64,000 bases of DNA, taken from positions 1 through 64,000 of the forward strand of contig CADAIJ010000006.1 in NCBI GenBank assembly GCA_902787955.1. The letters are read 5' to 3'. Both the position numbers and the translations under genes were made by a program. This document shows positions 1 through 7,871 of the stretch, piece after piece. The stretch's first letter is position 1; each line of letters opens with the position of its first letter. The notes beneath the pieces were generated by a model, which worked only from the letters and a program-made list of their open reading frames with translations, did no database searches and was not told where the DNA came from. This stretch comes from an uncultured Erysipelotrichaceae bacterium (GTDB lineage: Bacteria > Bacillota_I > Bacilli_A > RFN20 > CAG-826).

Positions 1-36
1 ATATAAACTATGTTTAAAACCTGACGTCTTTTTCAT
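1..36 (-). CDS. N-terminal fragment of an unidentified protein
   Basis: An ATG on the minus strand opens at position 36 behind a strong Shine-Dalgarno (AAGGAGG complement at 41-47) and runs off the left edge of the window. Only twelve residues are visible, MKKTSGFKHSLY. This is too little to assign a family. The good ribosome site is the sole reason to call it a gene start. Confidence 0.55.
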   Translation of the reverse strand, partial: MKKTSGFKHSLY

Positions 37-224
37 ACGTCCTCCTTTCTAAGTAGCATCAGGTATCAATATTTTATCAATTGAAGAGGTAAATAAAACA
101 AGTCACGAAGATTTGTTGCATTTAATTTTTCAATTAAGGTTAGTAAAATTTCTATCCTATTTCTTACTAAGTAAGTGCTAAAATAATGTTTAAGGATTAC
201 CTTTAAGGTAAGTAGGAAAATATT

Positions 225-563
225 ATGAAAGAACAAATTTCTTTTAATGAATATCAAAAACAAGCTTTTGATTTGATTAGTGAAGACGGTCGTAAAGATA
301 TGATTTTGAATGGCGTTTTAGGTTTAACTGGTGAAGCGGGTGAATGCGCGGATATCGTGAAGAAAAATCGTTTCCAAGGTCATGAACTTGATAAAGATCA
401 TCTAAAAGATGAATTAGGTGATGTTTTATGGTACATTGCTGAAACCGCCTCAGGTTTAGGTATTACTTTAGAAGAAGTTGCTCAATATAATCTTGATAAA
501 TTACATAAAAGATTTCACGGCAATCACTTTAACAAAGAAGATTCCATTAATAGAAAGGAATAA
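225..563 (+). CDS. MazG-like NTP pyrophosphohydrolase
   Basis: This 112-residue protein fits the short all-alpha MazG-type fold. The metal-binding pattern is visible: GEAGECADIVKK near residues 36-47 followed by DELGDVLWYI near 62-71. Family members hydrolyse (d)NTPs to the monophosphate and pyrophosphate and are usually house-cleaning enzymes in the cytoplasm. The stop lies 3 bp before pyruvate kinase, so the two are probably co-transcribed. A weak purine-rich stretch precedes the ATG. The family call is firm; the true substrate cannot be read from sequence. Confidence 0.85.
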   Translation: MKEQISFNEYQKQAFDLISEDGRKDMILNGVLGLTGEAGECADIVKKNRFQGHELDKDHLKDELGDVLWYIAETASGLGITLEEVAQYNLDKLHKRFHGNHFNKEDSINRKE

Positions 564-566
564 ACT

Positions 567-1982
567 ATGCGTAAAACAAAAGTTATTTGCACAATAGGCC
601 CAGCTTCTGATAACGAAGAAATTCTTATCCAAATGGCGGAAGCTGGAATGAATGTTGCTCGTTGTAATTTTTCTCATGGAACACATGAACAACATCGCGC
701 TCGTATGGACATGATTAAAAAAGTGAGAGAAGAACTTAATCTTCCTATCGCTATCATGCTCGACACCAAAGGCCCTGAATACCGTATTGGTTTATTTAAA
801 GAAGGTAAAGTCACTCTTAATAATGGTGATAAATTTATCTTTACCACTGATGAAATAATGGGGGATAACACTAAAGTATCAGTTTCCTATAAAAAGCTTC
901 ATGAAGAACTTAATAAAGGTGACACAATCTTAGTTAATAATGGCTTAGTAATCTTTAAAGTGGAAGAAATAAAAGGTCATGACATTGTTACAATAGTAAC
1001 TAACGGTGGTGTTATTTCTGACCGTAAATCAATGTCATTCCCAAATAAACACCTTAAACAAGTCTTCTTAAGTGAACAAGATAAATCCGACTTACTATTT
1101 GGTATCGAAAATGATGTTGAATTTGTCGCTGCTAGCTTTGTTTCTTGTAAACAAGATATGGTGGATATGAGAAAATTCCTCGACGAGAATGGCGGGGAAA
1201 ATATTGAAATTATCGCTAAGATTGAAAATAGATCAGGCGTTGATAATATTAAAGAAATTTGTGAAATCGCTGATGGCATTATGGTTGCCCGTGGTGATTT
1301 AGGCGTTGAAGTTCCATTTATTGAAGTTCCTTCAATTCAAAAAGAACTTATTAAGAGATGCCGTTTAATGGGCAAAATCGTTATTACCGCGACCGAAATG
1401 CTTGAATCTATGATTAATAATCCTCGTCCAACTAGAGCAGAGATTAGTGATGTTGCTAACGCTGTTTATGATGGAACAAGCGCGATTATGCTTTCTGGAG
1501 AATCCGCGAGTGGTAAGTATCCAGTTGAAGCAACTCGCAATATGGCTTCTATCGCTGAATTTACGGAAAAGAATATCGACTATCGAAAACTCTTTAGTGA
1601 AACTAATTTTGAAATTAGAAGTGCAATTGACGCAGTATCTCACGCGACATGCGATATGGCAATCGATGTAAATGCTAAAGCAATTGTTGTTTCTTCTATG
1701 ACCGGCGCAACTGTTAGAATGGTTGCTCGTTTCCGTTGCCCAGTTGATATCTTAGGTGTTACTACAAGTGAAAAAGTTTGGTATAAATTAGCTCTCTCCT
1801 GGGGTGTTACTCCAGCGATGGCGGGTAAATTTGAACATACCACCCCAATGTTTAATAACGCGTTAAATTTAGCTAAGATGACATTTAATCTTAAGTCTGG
1901 GGATCACGTTATTTTAACTGGTGGTAGTGCAGGCGCTAAAGCTGGTTCAACTAATTTAATTAAACTTGAAATTGTTAAATAA
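567..1982 (+). CDS. pyk: Pyruvate kinase
   Basis: At 471 residues this is a standard-length pyruvate kinase without the extra C-terminal PEP-utiliser domain found in Bacillus enzymes. Family signatures include KVICTIGPAS at the N terminus, the substrate loop IMLDTKGPE, the active-site lysine segment IIAKIENRSGVDNI, MVARGDLGVEVP and the TEMLESMINNPRPTRAE helix. It converts phosphoenolpyruvate and ADP to pyruvate and ATP in the last step of glycolysis. It directly follows the mazG-like gene with 3 bp between them, and the pair ends at a hairpin shared with the convergent Nudix gene. Confidence 0.97.
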   Translation: MRKTKVICTIGPASDNEEILIQMAEAGMNVARCNFSHGTHEQHRARMDMIKKVREELNLPIAIMLDTKGPEYRIGLFKEGKVTLNNGDKFIFTTDEIMGDNTKVSVSYKKLHEELNKGDTILVNNGLVIFKVEEIKGHDIVTIVTNGGVISDRKSMSFPNKHLKQVFLSEQDKSDLLFGIENDVEFVAASFVSCKQDMVDMRKFLDENGGENIEIIAKIENRSGVDNIKEICEIADGIMVARGDLGVEVPFIEVPSIQKELIKRCRLMGKIVITATEMLESMINNPRPTRAEISDVANAVYDGTSAIMLSGESASGKYPVEATRNMASIAEFTEKNIDYRKLFSETNFEIRSAIDAVSHATCDMAIDVNAKAIVVSSMTGATVRMVARFRCPVDILGVTTSEKVWYKLALSWGVTPAMAGKFEHTTPMFNNALNLAKMTFNLKSGDHVILTGGSAGAKAGSTNLIKLEIVK

Positions 1983-2004
1983 GTTTAACAGAAAAATCAT
2001 AAAT

Positions 2005-2036
2005 AAAAGGTAGGTTCTCAAGCGAATCTACCTTTT
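2005..2036. terminator. Bidirectional terminator between pyk and the Nudix gene
   Basis: AAAAGGTAG (2005-2013) pairs with CTACCTTTT (2028-2036). The stem can extend inward by GTTC/GAAT with one wobble pair. Runs of A on the left and T on the right let it act for both convergent transcripts. It overlaps the stop codon of the Nudix gene. Confidence 0.75.
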
Positions 2037-2417
2037 CATTAATTCATATATCTTATCGAAATCATTCGAGAGAGGATATTTTTTAATGTCTTCTTCTTTG
2101 ATAAAGAATACCTCTCCTTCTTTAGAAGATTTAATCGTGCCACTAAAATCATTTGTTCTAAATAGGACCGAGAAATGTCTAATGCCATCTCCAAAATCAT
2201 TCCATTCGATATAGCCTACATTCTCAAGATTTTTAACATCTAAGCCTGTTTCTTCTTTCATTTCTCTAATACAGGCTTCATACATCGTTTCATCATCTTC
2301 AACGTGTCCACCTGGGAAAGTAAGACCTGGCCAGTCTTTTTTAACACGGTTTAAAACAAGGAATGAACCATCATTCTTATAAACCATGCACATCATAGTT
2401 AATTTAATTGGCTTCAT
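2028..2417 (-). CDS. Nudix hydrolase (MutT-like)
   Basis: The 129-residue protein is a single Nudix domain. The Nudix box is clear at about residues 36-58: GGHVEDDETMYEACI followed by REMKEETGLDV, which matches GX5EX7REUXEEXGU. Such enzymes hydrolyse nucleoside diphosphate derivatives, often oxidised nucleotides. It overlaps the end of the upstream membrane-protein gene by 14 bp, which suggests translational coupling on the minus strand. The substrate is not predictable from the sequence. Confidence 0.92.
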   Translation of the reverse strand: MKPIKLTMMCMVYKNDGSFLVLNRVKKDWPGLTFPGGHVEDDETMYEACIREMKEETGLDVKNLENVGYIEWNDFGDGIRHFSVLFRTNDFSGTIKSSKEGEVFFIKEEDIKKYPLSNDFDKIYELMKR

Positions 2418-2985
2418 TGTTTTCTAGTGTTTCGTCTTTAATTTCTTCTAATTTAGTGATTTCACTATCTTCTTCTTTGGTTCTTAACTCAAGAATGAAA
2501 TAGACTAAATTATAAACCGCTAAGAAAGCGCCTAAAGTGATCCAAAAGGCTGCGTCATAACTTTCCACAGTAAGAAATACGATAACATTAGGAATTAATA
2601 AGACACCTAAAGCTCCTAATAAGATGCCTTTTAATATTTTCTTTTTGGAAAAGATTATATAAATGCCGTAGATAATCATTCCTAAACAGAAACCTAAAAC
2701 TGATAAAACAAGTAATTTAATTAAGACTGATATATCTAGGAAAGAGAAATATAATACGATACCGATGATTGCAAAAATAAATGGATATGCAAAATCGATA
2801 ATTTTTACAGGTTGTTTCTTAAAGATACTAACAACGACAGGAACAATACTAATAACACCAAAGGCAATCATAATGCCTCCTAATGACTCCGGAATAAAAT
2901 TAAAGATTGCGGCAAAAATTAATAAAACGCCGATTGCAACAGTTAAAGCATAATTAACTAAAGAAATGATTTTATAAATAGACAT
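2404..2985 (-). CDS. Multi-pass membrane protein of unknown function
   Basis: This 193-residue protein consists of about six hydrophobic segments spread between residues 5 and 165, followed by a charged tail rich in Glu (after ELRTKEEDSEITKL). I do not recognise a family. It is the first gene of a minus-strand pair with the Nudix hydrolase and lies just outside the left end of the integrated element. It could be a small transport- or stress-related membrane protein, but nothing in the sequence decides this. Confidence 0.7.
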   Translation of the reverse strand: MSIYKIISLVNYALTVAIGVLLIFAAIFNFIPESLGGIMIAFGVISIVPVVVSIFKKQPVKIIDFAYPFIFAIIGIVLYFSFLDISVLIKLLVLSVLGFCLGMIIYGIYIIFSKKKILKGILLGALGVLLIPNVIVFLTVESYDAAFWITLGAFLAVYNLVYFILELRTKEEDSEITKLEEIKDETLENNEAN

Positions 2986-3066
2986 AATATAGACCTCACC
3001 TAATTTTATTATTTTTATATACTTAAAACTACTTTTAATATGAAATGGTATGTAAATAATAAAAAA

Positions 3067-3085
3067 ATATCGACAAAGTCGATAT
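3067..3085 (-). terminator. Original tRNA-Ser terminator, stranded at the left end of the element
   Basis: ATATCGAC (3067-3074) pairs perfectly with GTCGATAT (3078-3085). On the minus strand the hairpin is followed by a T-run. It sits exactly 10 nt beyond the 17-bp tRNA remnant at 3096-3112, the same spacing as the hairpin at 19601-19619 beside the intact tRNA-Ser. Confidence 0.7.
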
Positions 3086-3095
3086 AATTTTTAAC

Positions 3096-3112
3096 TGGCG
3101 GAGCAAGAGAGA
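3096..3112. repeat. attL core: 17-bp copy of the tRNA-Ser 3' end
   Basis: TGGCGGAGCAAGAGAGA is identical to 19630-19646, the last 17 nt (including the CCA) of tRNA-Ser on the minus strand. No tRNA body follows it here, so it is the displaced original 3' end produced by integration. Confidence 0.9.
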
Positions 3113-3216
3113 ATTCTACTACTAAAAAATAACATCATGAATATAATTTTCTGATGTTAAAGTTCTATTCGGATTACCTTTTTTTGATATTGTATTTCTT
3201 GAAATTACAAAGACTA

Positions 3217-3233
3217 GTATCAAAAAAGTATCA
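3217..3233. other. Candidate integrase arm-type sites, left end
   Basis: Two GTATCA hexamers start at 3217 and 3228, 11 bp apart, each followed by an A-rich tract. An inverted copy (TGATAC-like, within TTTTTTGATATTG) lies near 3180-3192. The same motif with the same 11-bp spacing occurs at the right end, as expected of arm sites bound by the N-terminal domain of a tyrosine integrase. Confidence 0.4.
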
Positions 3234-3305
3234 AGAAGCTATTTTCCCAGGAATAAAAAGTGGTAAAATGAAAAATGGCTAAATTAATTTTTGTGGATTT
3301 TGACT

Positions 3306-3383
3306 TTATAGAGTGTAAATCAATAAAGCTAAAATTATGATTAAGATGAGAGCATAAACAAAAATTTCTTTAGCCTTTTTCAT
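3306..3383 (-). CDS. 25-residue hydrophobic peptide
   Basis: An ATG at 3383 follows a very strong ribosome site (AGGAGGTG, 6 nt spacing). The product begins MKKAKEIFVYALI and continues as one uninterrupted hydrophobic helix ending in LLIYTL. A short lysine-rich start plus a single membrane helix is the plan of type I toxin peptides and of small phage membrane proteins. It lies between attL and the repressor genes. No antisense RNA can be shown from sequence alone. The ribosome site makes translation likely; the function is unknown. Confidence 0.5.
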   Translation of the reverse strand: MKKAKEIFVYALILIIILALLIYTL

Positions 3384-3461
3384 TTTTTCACCTCCTTTTA
3401 GAATAAGATTTGATATCTTTTGATATCTCATCGATATAAAAAAAGGTTGGTGAACTGGGTG

Positions 3462-3707
3462 TTATAAGGTTCGGGCGATAATTACTTTTATTTTATTAAT
3501 TTGTTCCTGGTATAGATTCTTGATTGGGTTATCAACTATATCATCGATTGAAGCATTGAATAATTTAGACAGATCCAACAATACTTTTAGCGGCGGATCT
3601 ATTTTTTCATATTCGTAGCTTCTATATGTTGATAAATTGATGTTTATTAAAGAAGCGACTTCTCTTTGAGTCAGTTTATTTAATTTTCGATAGAATTTTA
3701 TTTTCAT
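3462..3707 (-). CDS. Xre-family regulator, second gene of the repressor pair
   Basis: This 81-residue protein has an N-terminal helix-turn-helix of the Xre/Cro type: LNKLTQREVASLININLSTYRSYE at about residues 8-31, then the typical DLSKLFNASIDDIV segment. Its start overlaps the stop of the upstream regulator by 4 bp (3704-3707), so the two are translationally coupled. Pairs of this kind usually control lysogeny or excision. It has no separate oligomerisation domain, so it may act as a Cro- or excisionase-like partner. Confidence 0.85.
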   Translation of the reverse strand: MKIKFYRKLNKLTQREVASLININLSTYRSYEYEKIDPPLKVLLDLSKLFNASIDDIVDNPIKNLYQEQINKIKVIIARTL

Positions 3708-4027
3708 ATTTTTGTGTTGGATTTTTTCATCGTTTGGATTATGAAGTAGATTACTTCTACCTGATATTCGGATAGACCTTTTACGGATATCGAAACTTCT
3801 GATGTAGTGATTTTTCTTGGTATATCCGATAATCCAAATAGATAATCAGCGCTTATATTTAAAGTAGTGATTAGTTTGATGATGGTTTTATAATCTGGAA
3901 ACCTATCATCTCTTTCATATCCTCCGTATGTAACTCTTGGGATATTTAGAAGTTTTGAAAACTCGGTTTGGTTGAATCCTTTTTGTTTTCTGACTGTTTT
4001 TAGCCTTTGTCCGAAGGTTTCTTTCAT
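3704..4027 (-). CDS. Xre-family (CI-like) repressor
   Basis: The 107-residue protein opens with FGQRLKTVRKQKGFNQTEF, a classic HTH_3 domain that runs to about residue 65 (SADYLFGLSDIP), followed by a short C-terminal helix-rich part. It is transcribed away from the main gene block. The region between it and the first plus-strand gene holds two dyad repeats that look like operators. It probably represses the plus-strand operon and itself. It lacks a LexA/CI peptidase domain, so induction must use another mechanism. Confidence 0.88.
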   Translation of the reverse strand: MKETFGQRLKTVRKQKGFNQTEFSKLLNIPRVTYGGYERDDRFPDYKTIIKLITTLNISADYLFGLSDIPRKITTSEVSISVKGLSEYQVEVIYFIIQTMKKSNTKI

Positions 4028-4067
4028 GATTTTAGAATAACTAATTAATTCATGGTTTTGGAAGAAA

Positions 4068-4233
4068 GTCTCGATTTGCGACGAAAAAGATTGACTTTTT
4101 TTTTAATCATTTATGATGAAATCAAGAATTGCTTCAATTATTGCGATTTTTGACTAAAATTTCCGCTTTTGCGGTACATCCAAGAAAGTTTGTGAAAAAT
4201 TATGTTTCAAATTGTAACGTCGCAATTCGCGAC
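4068..4233. promoter_or_regulatory. Candidate repressor operators in the divergent control region
   Basis: The 357-bp gap 4028-4384 contains no gene. Two 15-bp dyads share 12 of 15 bases: GTCTCGATTTGCGAC at 4068-4082 and GTCGCAATTCGCGAC at 4219-4233. The second is a perfect inverted repeat (GTCGC/GCGAC) around a 5-nt centre. A weaker half site reads TTGCGATTTTTGAC at 4141-4154. A small CCGC-TTTT-GCGG hairpin lies at 4163-4174. Their place between divergent repressor and early genes suggests operators for the Xre regulators. Confidence 0.5.
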
Positions 4234-4384
4234 ATCTAGTTCGCTCGTGCATGGCGAATTAGGTGGATTTATCTTTCATCGGCGCATAGATGATTGATGA
4301 TTCTTGTGTTTCATCAAAAGATATTGGGATAAACATTGATGAACCAAGAATATTAAGTTCAGAGAAAAGGAGGATTTATATCGT

Positions 4385-4942
4385 ATGTCTGAACAAGAAA
4401 AGAAAGCTGTCAAGGATCAAGCAGTGGAAATAATTGATCCATTAAAACAATTTGTTCCTTATCGTGAAATGACTAAAGAACAAATTAAAATGCTACCAAC
4501 TTGTAAGGCCACTTACATCCGTGAAGTTAACGTTTCTGGTAGATCTCAATTTAGTGTCGAATTAGAAATTATGCCTGGTTTGCACGTTTCATTGAGATTA
4601 ACAGAAGCAGGTTATACAAACGCTATGATGGTCTTACGTAAATCTGAAAATCGCGTTAATACACGCGGTTCATCTATTTTCAAATTTACAGCTAATTTAC
4701 CAATTTATTTAACTAAAGGCGTCCGTAATTTTAAACAAAATGGTGTTGAAAAAACTCAACCTTATGTCCGTTTTGAAACCTTTGCTTATTTAAAGACTTG
4801 GTATTGTGCATTCTTAAATGATGAACAAATTCAAACTATTCAGATTAAAAAGGCTCTTGGTGATAAGTTGCCTTTTGAATTAATCGAAAGACCTGAAAAA
4901 GAGATTATTGATGATTCCGATGTTTTGGAATCATTAGACTAG
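4385..4942 (+). CDS. First gene of the phage block; candidate ssDNA-binding protein
   Basis: This 185-residue protein is mainly beta-rich by composition, with no signal peptide or membrane helix, and ends in an acidic tail (IDDSDVLESLD). A compact beta domain plus an acidic C terminus is the plan of single-stranded-DNA-binding proteins. Filamentous phages encode an abundant one beside their structural genes. An AGGAGG at 4368-4373 precedes the ATG with 11-nt spacing, and a long hairpin follows the gene, as expected for a separately terminated, highly expressed transcript. I do not recognise a named family, so the role is inference from shape and position. Confidence 0.4.
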   Translation: MSEQEKKAVKDQAVEIIDPLKQFVPYREMTKEQIKMLPTCKATYIREVNVSGRSQFSVELEIMPGLHVSLRLTEAGYTNAMMVLRKSENRVNTRGSSIFKFTANLPIYLTKGVRNFKQNGVEKTQPYVRFETFAYLKTWYCAFLNDEQIQTIQIKKALGDKLPFELIERPEKEIIDDSDVLESLD

Positions 4943-4953
4943 TTTGATTTTAT

Positions 4954-4996
4954 GAGTGGATCTGACTTTTCCTTTCTTTGTTTGTTGGATCCACTC
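4954..4996 (+). terminator. Hairpin after the candidate ssDNA-binding gene
   Basis: GAGTGGATC (4954-4962) pairs with GATCCACTC (4988-4996) around a 25-nt pyrimidine-rich loop, followed by TTATTTTATT. It is a probable terminator or attenuator that would leave the first gene more strongly expressed than the rest of the block. Confidence 0.55.
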
Positions 4997-5024
4997 TTAT
5001 TTTATTAAAAGGTAGGTTAATAAA

Positions 5025-5270
5025 ATGTTCGGATTTAGGAAAACTAAAAGGAAATATTCTCTTCAAGAAAGAAGGAAATATTATAAAAAACAACTTAAGT
5101 CTAAGAAACTTAAGAATTCTTTTGAAAAGCAGTATGCAGAAGGCTATTTAGCAGGTTCTTCCCAGGGAAACTATTGGCTTTTTGCTACTAGTAAAAGCGA
5201 GAAGTTCAAAAGCGGCTATTTAAAGGGCTGCGAACATCGAACTAGAGCCTTTCAAAAGTTTAAGTTCTAA
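5025..5270 (+). CDS. Small, very basic protein
   Basis: The 81 residues are rich in Lys and Arg, especially in the first third (FRKTKRKYSLQERRKYYKKQ). There is no signal or membrane segment. Its charge suggests nucleic-acid binding, for example with phage DNA, but no family is recognised. It follows the hairpin at 4954-4996 and precedes the next gene by 14 bp, with AAGGTAGG upstream as ribosome site. Confidence 0.55.
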   Translation: MFGFRKTKRKYSLQERRKYYKKQLKSKKLKNSFEKQYAEGYLAGSSQGNYWLFATSKSEKFKSGYLKGCEHRTRAFQKFKF

Positions 5271-5284
5271 ATGGAGGATGGTTT

Positions 5285-6031
5285 ATGAAAAAAGCTACTA
5301 GAACTGGATTAATTGTTGCCGCTGTTATGGCGGTCATTGGAGGTGGCGCGATCGCTACTTCTGTAATTACTAAGGGTTTTTCTGAATGGAATACCGTCAC
5401 TAACGTTATTAAAGGTGGGACAGTTGTTGAAAGCTTCAAGGCCAAGGATGGTTTTAAAGCTACCATTGATAAAAAGTCTGTCACTTTAACATATACCGCT
5501 AGTAACGATGTTGAAAATGAAGAAGATAAATTGATTCTTGGTAATGATGAAGGAACTCTTCGTTCTTTGAGTTCTTATACTCAAATTAACAAACTTTCTT
5601 TAAAAGACCAAAGATCTTTAAAAGATGCTGTTACTTATGAAGAAGAAACCTATGTTAATGGTGATTCATTATTGATTGAAATCAATCGTATTGATGAAGC
5701 TACATCTGAATATACCAAAGTTGGTTACTTCGATACCGTTAGAATCAATTATAAAGCTCGCGGTCAACGTTATTTATTAATCAACGAAGAATCTTATGCA
5801 GATCCAGATGATAAAGAAGAAAATGCCTTTATTAAGAAAATTGCCGTTGATGGTTGGATTGATTATGCAATCGCTGAAACAAACGAAGATTTTCCATTAG
5901 CAGTTTCTTCTTTTATGGTTACCACTTTTTCCTTAGATGCTCTCGAAGATAATACCTTAGAGATTACATCTATTGAACTAGTTAAGAAAGCGGCTGGTCA
6001 TGCGAATGAAACAGTTGGTTTCGCTCAATGA
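5285..6031 (+). CDS. Signal-anchored protein, possible structural protein of the phage-like element
   Basis: The 248-residue product starts with a Lys/Arg cluster and a hydrophobic helix (residues 8-28, GLIVAAVMAVIGGGAIATSV), the same N-terminal plan as the DGR target protein at 8209. The rest is hydrophilic, rich in Asp, Glu and Thr, and predicted to lie outside the membrane. The stop overlaps the next start (ATGA at 6028-6031), so the genes are coupled. No family is recognised. Exposure and operon position suggest a virion or surface protein. Confidence 0.55.
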   Translation: MKKATRTGLIVAAVMAVIGGGAIATSVITKGFSEWNTVTNVIKGGTVVESFKAKDGFKATIDKKSVTLTYTASNDVENEEDKLILGNDEGTLRSLSSYTQINKLSLKDQRSLKDAVTYEEETYVNGDSLLIEINRIDEATSEYTKVGYFDTVRINYKARGQRYLLINEESYADPDDKEENAFIKKIAVDGWIDYAIAETNEDFPLAVSSFMVTTFSLDALEDNTLEITSIELVKKAAGHANETVGFAQ

Positions 6032-6330
6032 TTAAAGCTAAGAACAAAAAAGTTAAAAAGCTTCACTTTAACGTTGAACGAATCATTGCATCAAACATTA
6101 TCGGTTTAATCAATGTTTCGGATGGTGTTGTTGTAACGAATCCACGTAAGAAAAGAGTTCTTTTAATTCGTTATAAGAATGATCCAGATACTAAGCTAGC
6201 AATACATAAAACTAAGAATGGTTTGCATTATTGTGATGTTAATGAGAAGGATCTATTCAATTTAAAAGGAATTCAAGATGTTATTTATAAGGGCTTGGAT
6301 TTAAAAAAACAAGGAGGTTCAAAGAAATGA
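6028..6330 (+). CDS. Small basic protein of unknown function
   Basis: A 100-residue, Lys-rich soluble protein coupled to both neighbours by 4-bp ATGA overlaps (6028-6031 and 6327-6330). Its middle part (RVLLIRYKNDPDTK) and later LHYCDVNEKD resemble in arrangement the 106-residue protein at 7872, so the two may be distant paralogues. This is judged by eye only. No known family is recognised. Confidence 0.55.
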   Translation: MIKAKNKKVKKLHFNVERIIASNIIGLINVSDGVVVTNPRKKRVLLIRYKNDPDTKLAIHKTKNGLHYCDVNEKDLFNLKGIQDVIYKGLDLKKQGGSKK

Positions 6331-7433
6331 AATTAATTAAATGTTTATTACCTTTAGCAGCAACGATTCTTTCATCCTGCGGTGGTCTTAATTTTAAGTC
6401 TATGAACCTTCTATCTGTTAAATTACTTGATAGTAACGAAAACTCTTTAACTTATTCTTACGAGGTTCGTCCTCGTTCTGCATCTTTTGATATTGATGTA
6501 AGTTTATCCTGGGTAAGTTCTTCTTATAATGCTGACATCAATAATTATTTATCTGCATCTATCGATTGTGCTAAGGAAACATTTACGGTTACAAAGCTTA
6601 ATGATTTTGATCATCAAGCAAAGTTAACTTTGTATTCTAAATCGAATGATGAGGTTAGAACTAACGTTACCATAGATTTAATGCAAAAAGATCTTGGCTT
6701 CAATAAATATGGACGTGGAGGATCTTCTAACGAATACGGTGTTATTTATAAAGAAAATAACGATTGGGAAGGCCCGCATCTTGATTTTTCGTCTGCTTTA
6801 GATGCTTTGTGGACTGGCTTTATGGATGTTTCATCCGTTTATACTATTCCATTTATTCCAGAAGATAATTATTATCGTAATTTATACGACTGGGTAAATG
6901 AATCTAATTGGTATTCTGGAACTCCAGTTTTTAATACTGTTGATGTAGGTCTTTATCCTTATATTGAAATTCATAACGGAAGCCTTAACTTTAATTATTC
7001 TCCAGATGATTCTTTAAACGAAGATCCAGACGATATTGCTAACGACTTATGGAATAGTAATAGTGCTTTAGTATATTTGGCGGCGGATATTGATAATACT
7101 GGTGAATATACGAATCCTTATTTAGATCCAGATTATGCATTTGATCATGATGAAGTTTCTCGTAGATTAATTGCGGATCTTCATAACGGTTCTACTAACT
7201 GGTGCGCTAGTGTTTTATCTGCTATTGATGCTGCACATCAAGCTAGTAGTCATTCACAAAATTATCTTAATTTATGGCTTCCAATTTTATGTTCTTTTAA
7301 TATTTCTAATTTATTTACTGTAACTAATGAATCAAGCTGCTCTGGTATAGCTTGGTGGGGTTGCAAGATCTTTGTTGATGATTTTTATAATGTTCAAAAC
7401 CTTTCATCAAACACTCCTGTAGTGGTTTTTTAG
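6327..7433 (+). CDS. Predicted lipoprotein of the phage-like element
   Basis: The 368-residue protein has a signal peptide ending in a lipobox, LSSC, with the acylated cysteine at residue 18. The mature part is rich in Asn, Ser, Asp, Tyr and Trp, with no further membrane helix. Late cysteines (SSCSGIAWWGCK near residue 340) could form disulfides. It is coupled to the upstream gene by ATGA. A surface-attached, aromatic- and Asn-rich protein in a phage operon may be a virion tip protein or a surface-exclusion factor. The function is unknown. Confidence 0.6.
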   Translation: MKLIKCLLPLAATILSSCGGLNFKSMNLLSVKLLDSNENSLTYSYEVRPRSASFDIDVSLSWVSSSYNADINNYLSASIDCAKETFTVTKLNDFDHQAKLTLYSKSNDEVRTNVTIDLMQKDLGFNKYGRGGSSNEYGVIYKENNDWEGPHLDFSSALDALWTGFMDVSSVYTIPFIPEDNYYRNLYDWVNESNWYSGTPVFNTVDVGLYPYIEIHNGSLNFNYSPDDSLNEDPDDIANDLWNSNSALVYLAADIDNTGEYTNPYLDPDYAFDHDEVSRRLIADLHNGSTNWCASVLSAIDAAHQASSHSQNYLNLWLPILCSFNISNLFTVTNESSCSGIAWWGCKIFVDDFYNVQNLSSNTPVVVF

Positions 7434-7458
7434 ATAAGCGCATTCGTTATTGATAATT

Positions 7459-7773
7459 ATGTCTAGAAGTGAATTTAGATGGAATAAGAAACGTAAACAT
7501 TATTCCTACATCCATAATGATGATGGAAATAAACGAATTAATATTGTTATTTCTTCTAAGCCATGTGTTAAACGTAAAGGTAAAGTTGTTATTAAAAACG
7601 TTCCTTTATATAGACATCCAAACGTTAATAAAGATGGTCAATTCTATGTTATTCCCAGAAACTATGCTGATGACAAAGATTCATTTGATGGCAAAGTTTA
7701 CGATTGGTATTGGGATAGAAATGACAAAAGAAAGATTAAACGTATTAAAAAGAATAAGCATATTAAACGTTAA
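7459..7773 (+). CDS. Small basic protein of unknown function
   Basis: A 104-residue, Lys/Arg-rich protein ending in a strongly basic tail (KRIKRIKKNKHIKR). An in-frame TTG exists at 7450, but the ATG at 7459 gives the more natural start. No clear Shine-Dalgarno is present for either, which lowers certainty. The basic character suggests binding to nucleic acid. An overlapping frame (7469-7798) is a shadow. Confidence 0.5.
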   Translation: MSRSEFRWNKKRKHYSYIHNDDGNKRINIVISSKPCVKRKGKVVIKNVPLYRHPNVNKDGQFYVIPRNYADDKDSFDGKVYDWYWDRNDKRKIKRIKKNKHIKR

Positions 7774-7785
7774 TTCAATAAAAAA

Positions 7786-7821
7786 GTCGGTTACGTAGCA
7801 TTATTTCAGCAAATCACCGAC
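7786..7821 (+). other. Imperfect stem-loop in the 98-bp gap after 7773
   Basis: GTCGGT (7786-7791) can pair with ACCGAC (7816-7821) around a 24-nt loop. There is no T-run, so it is not a classical terminator. It may be a processing or replication structure in the operon. Evidence is only the inverted repeat. Confidence 0.3.
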
Positions 7822-7871
7822 GTCAATATTTATATCATACATGTCTACTTAATGAAAGGAATTTCTTACTT

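Noticed and set aside
7469..7798. 109-residue frame overlapping the small basic protein
   Set aside because: It has hydrophobic, repetitive composition typical of a shifted frame; the other frame has the natural basic composition of its neighbours.
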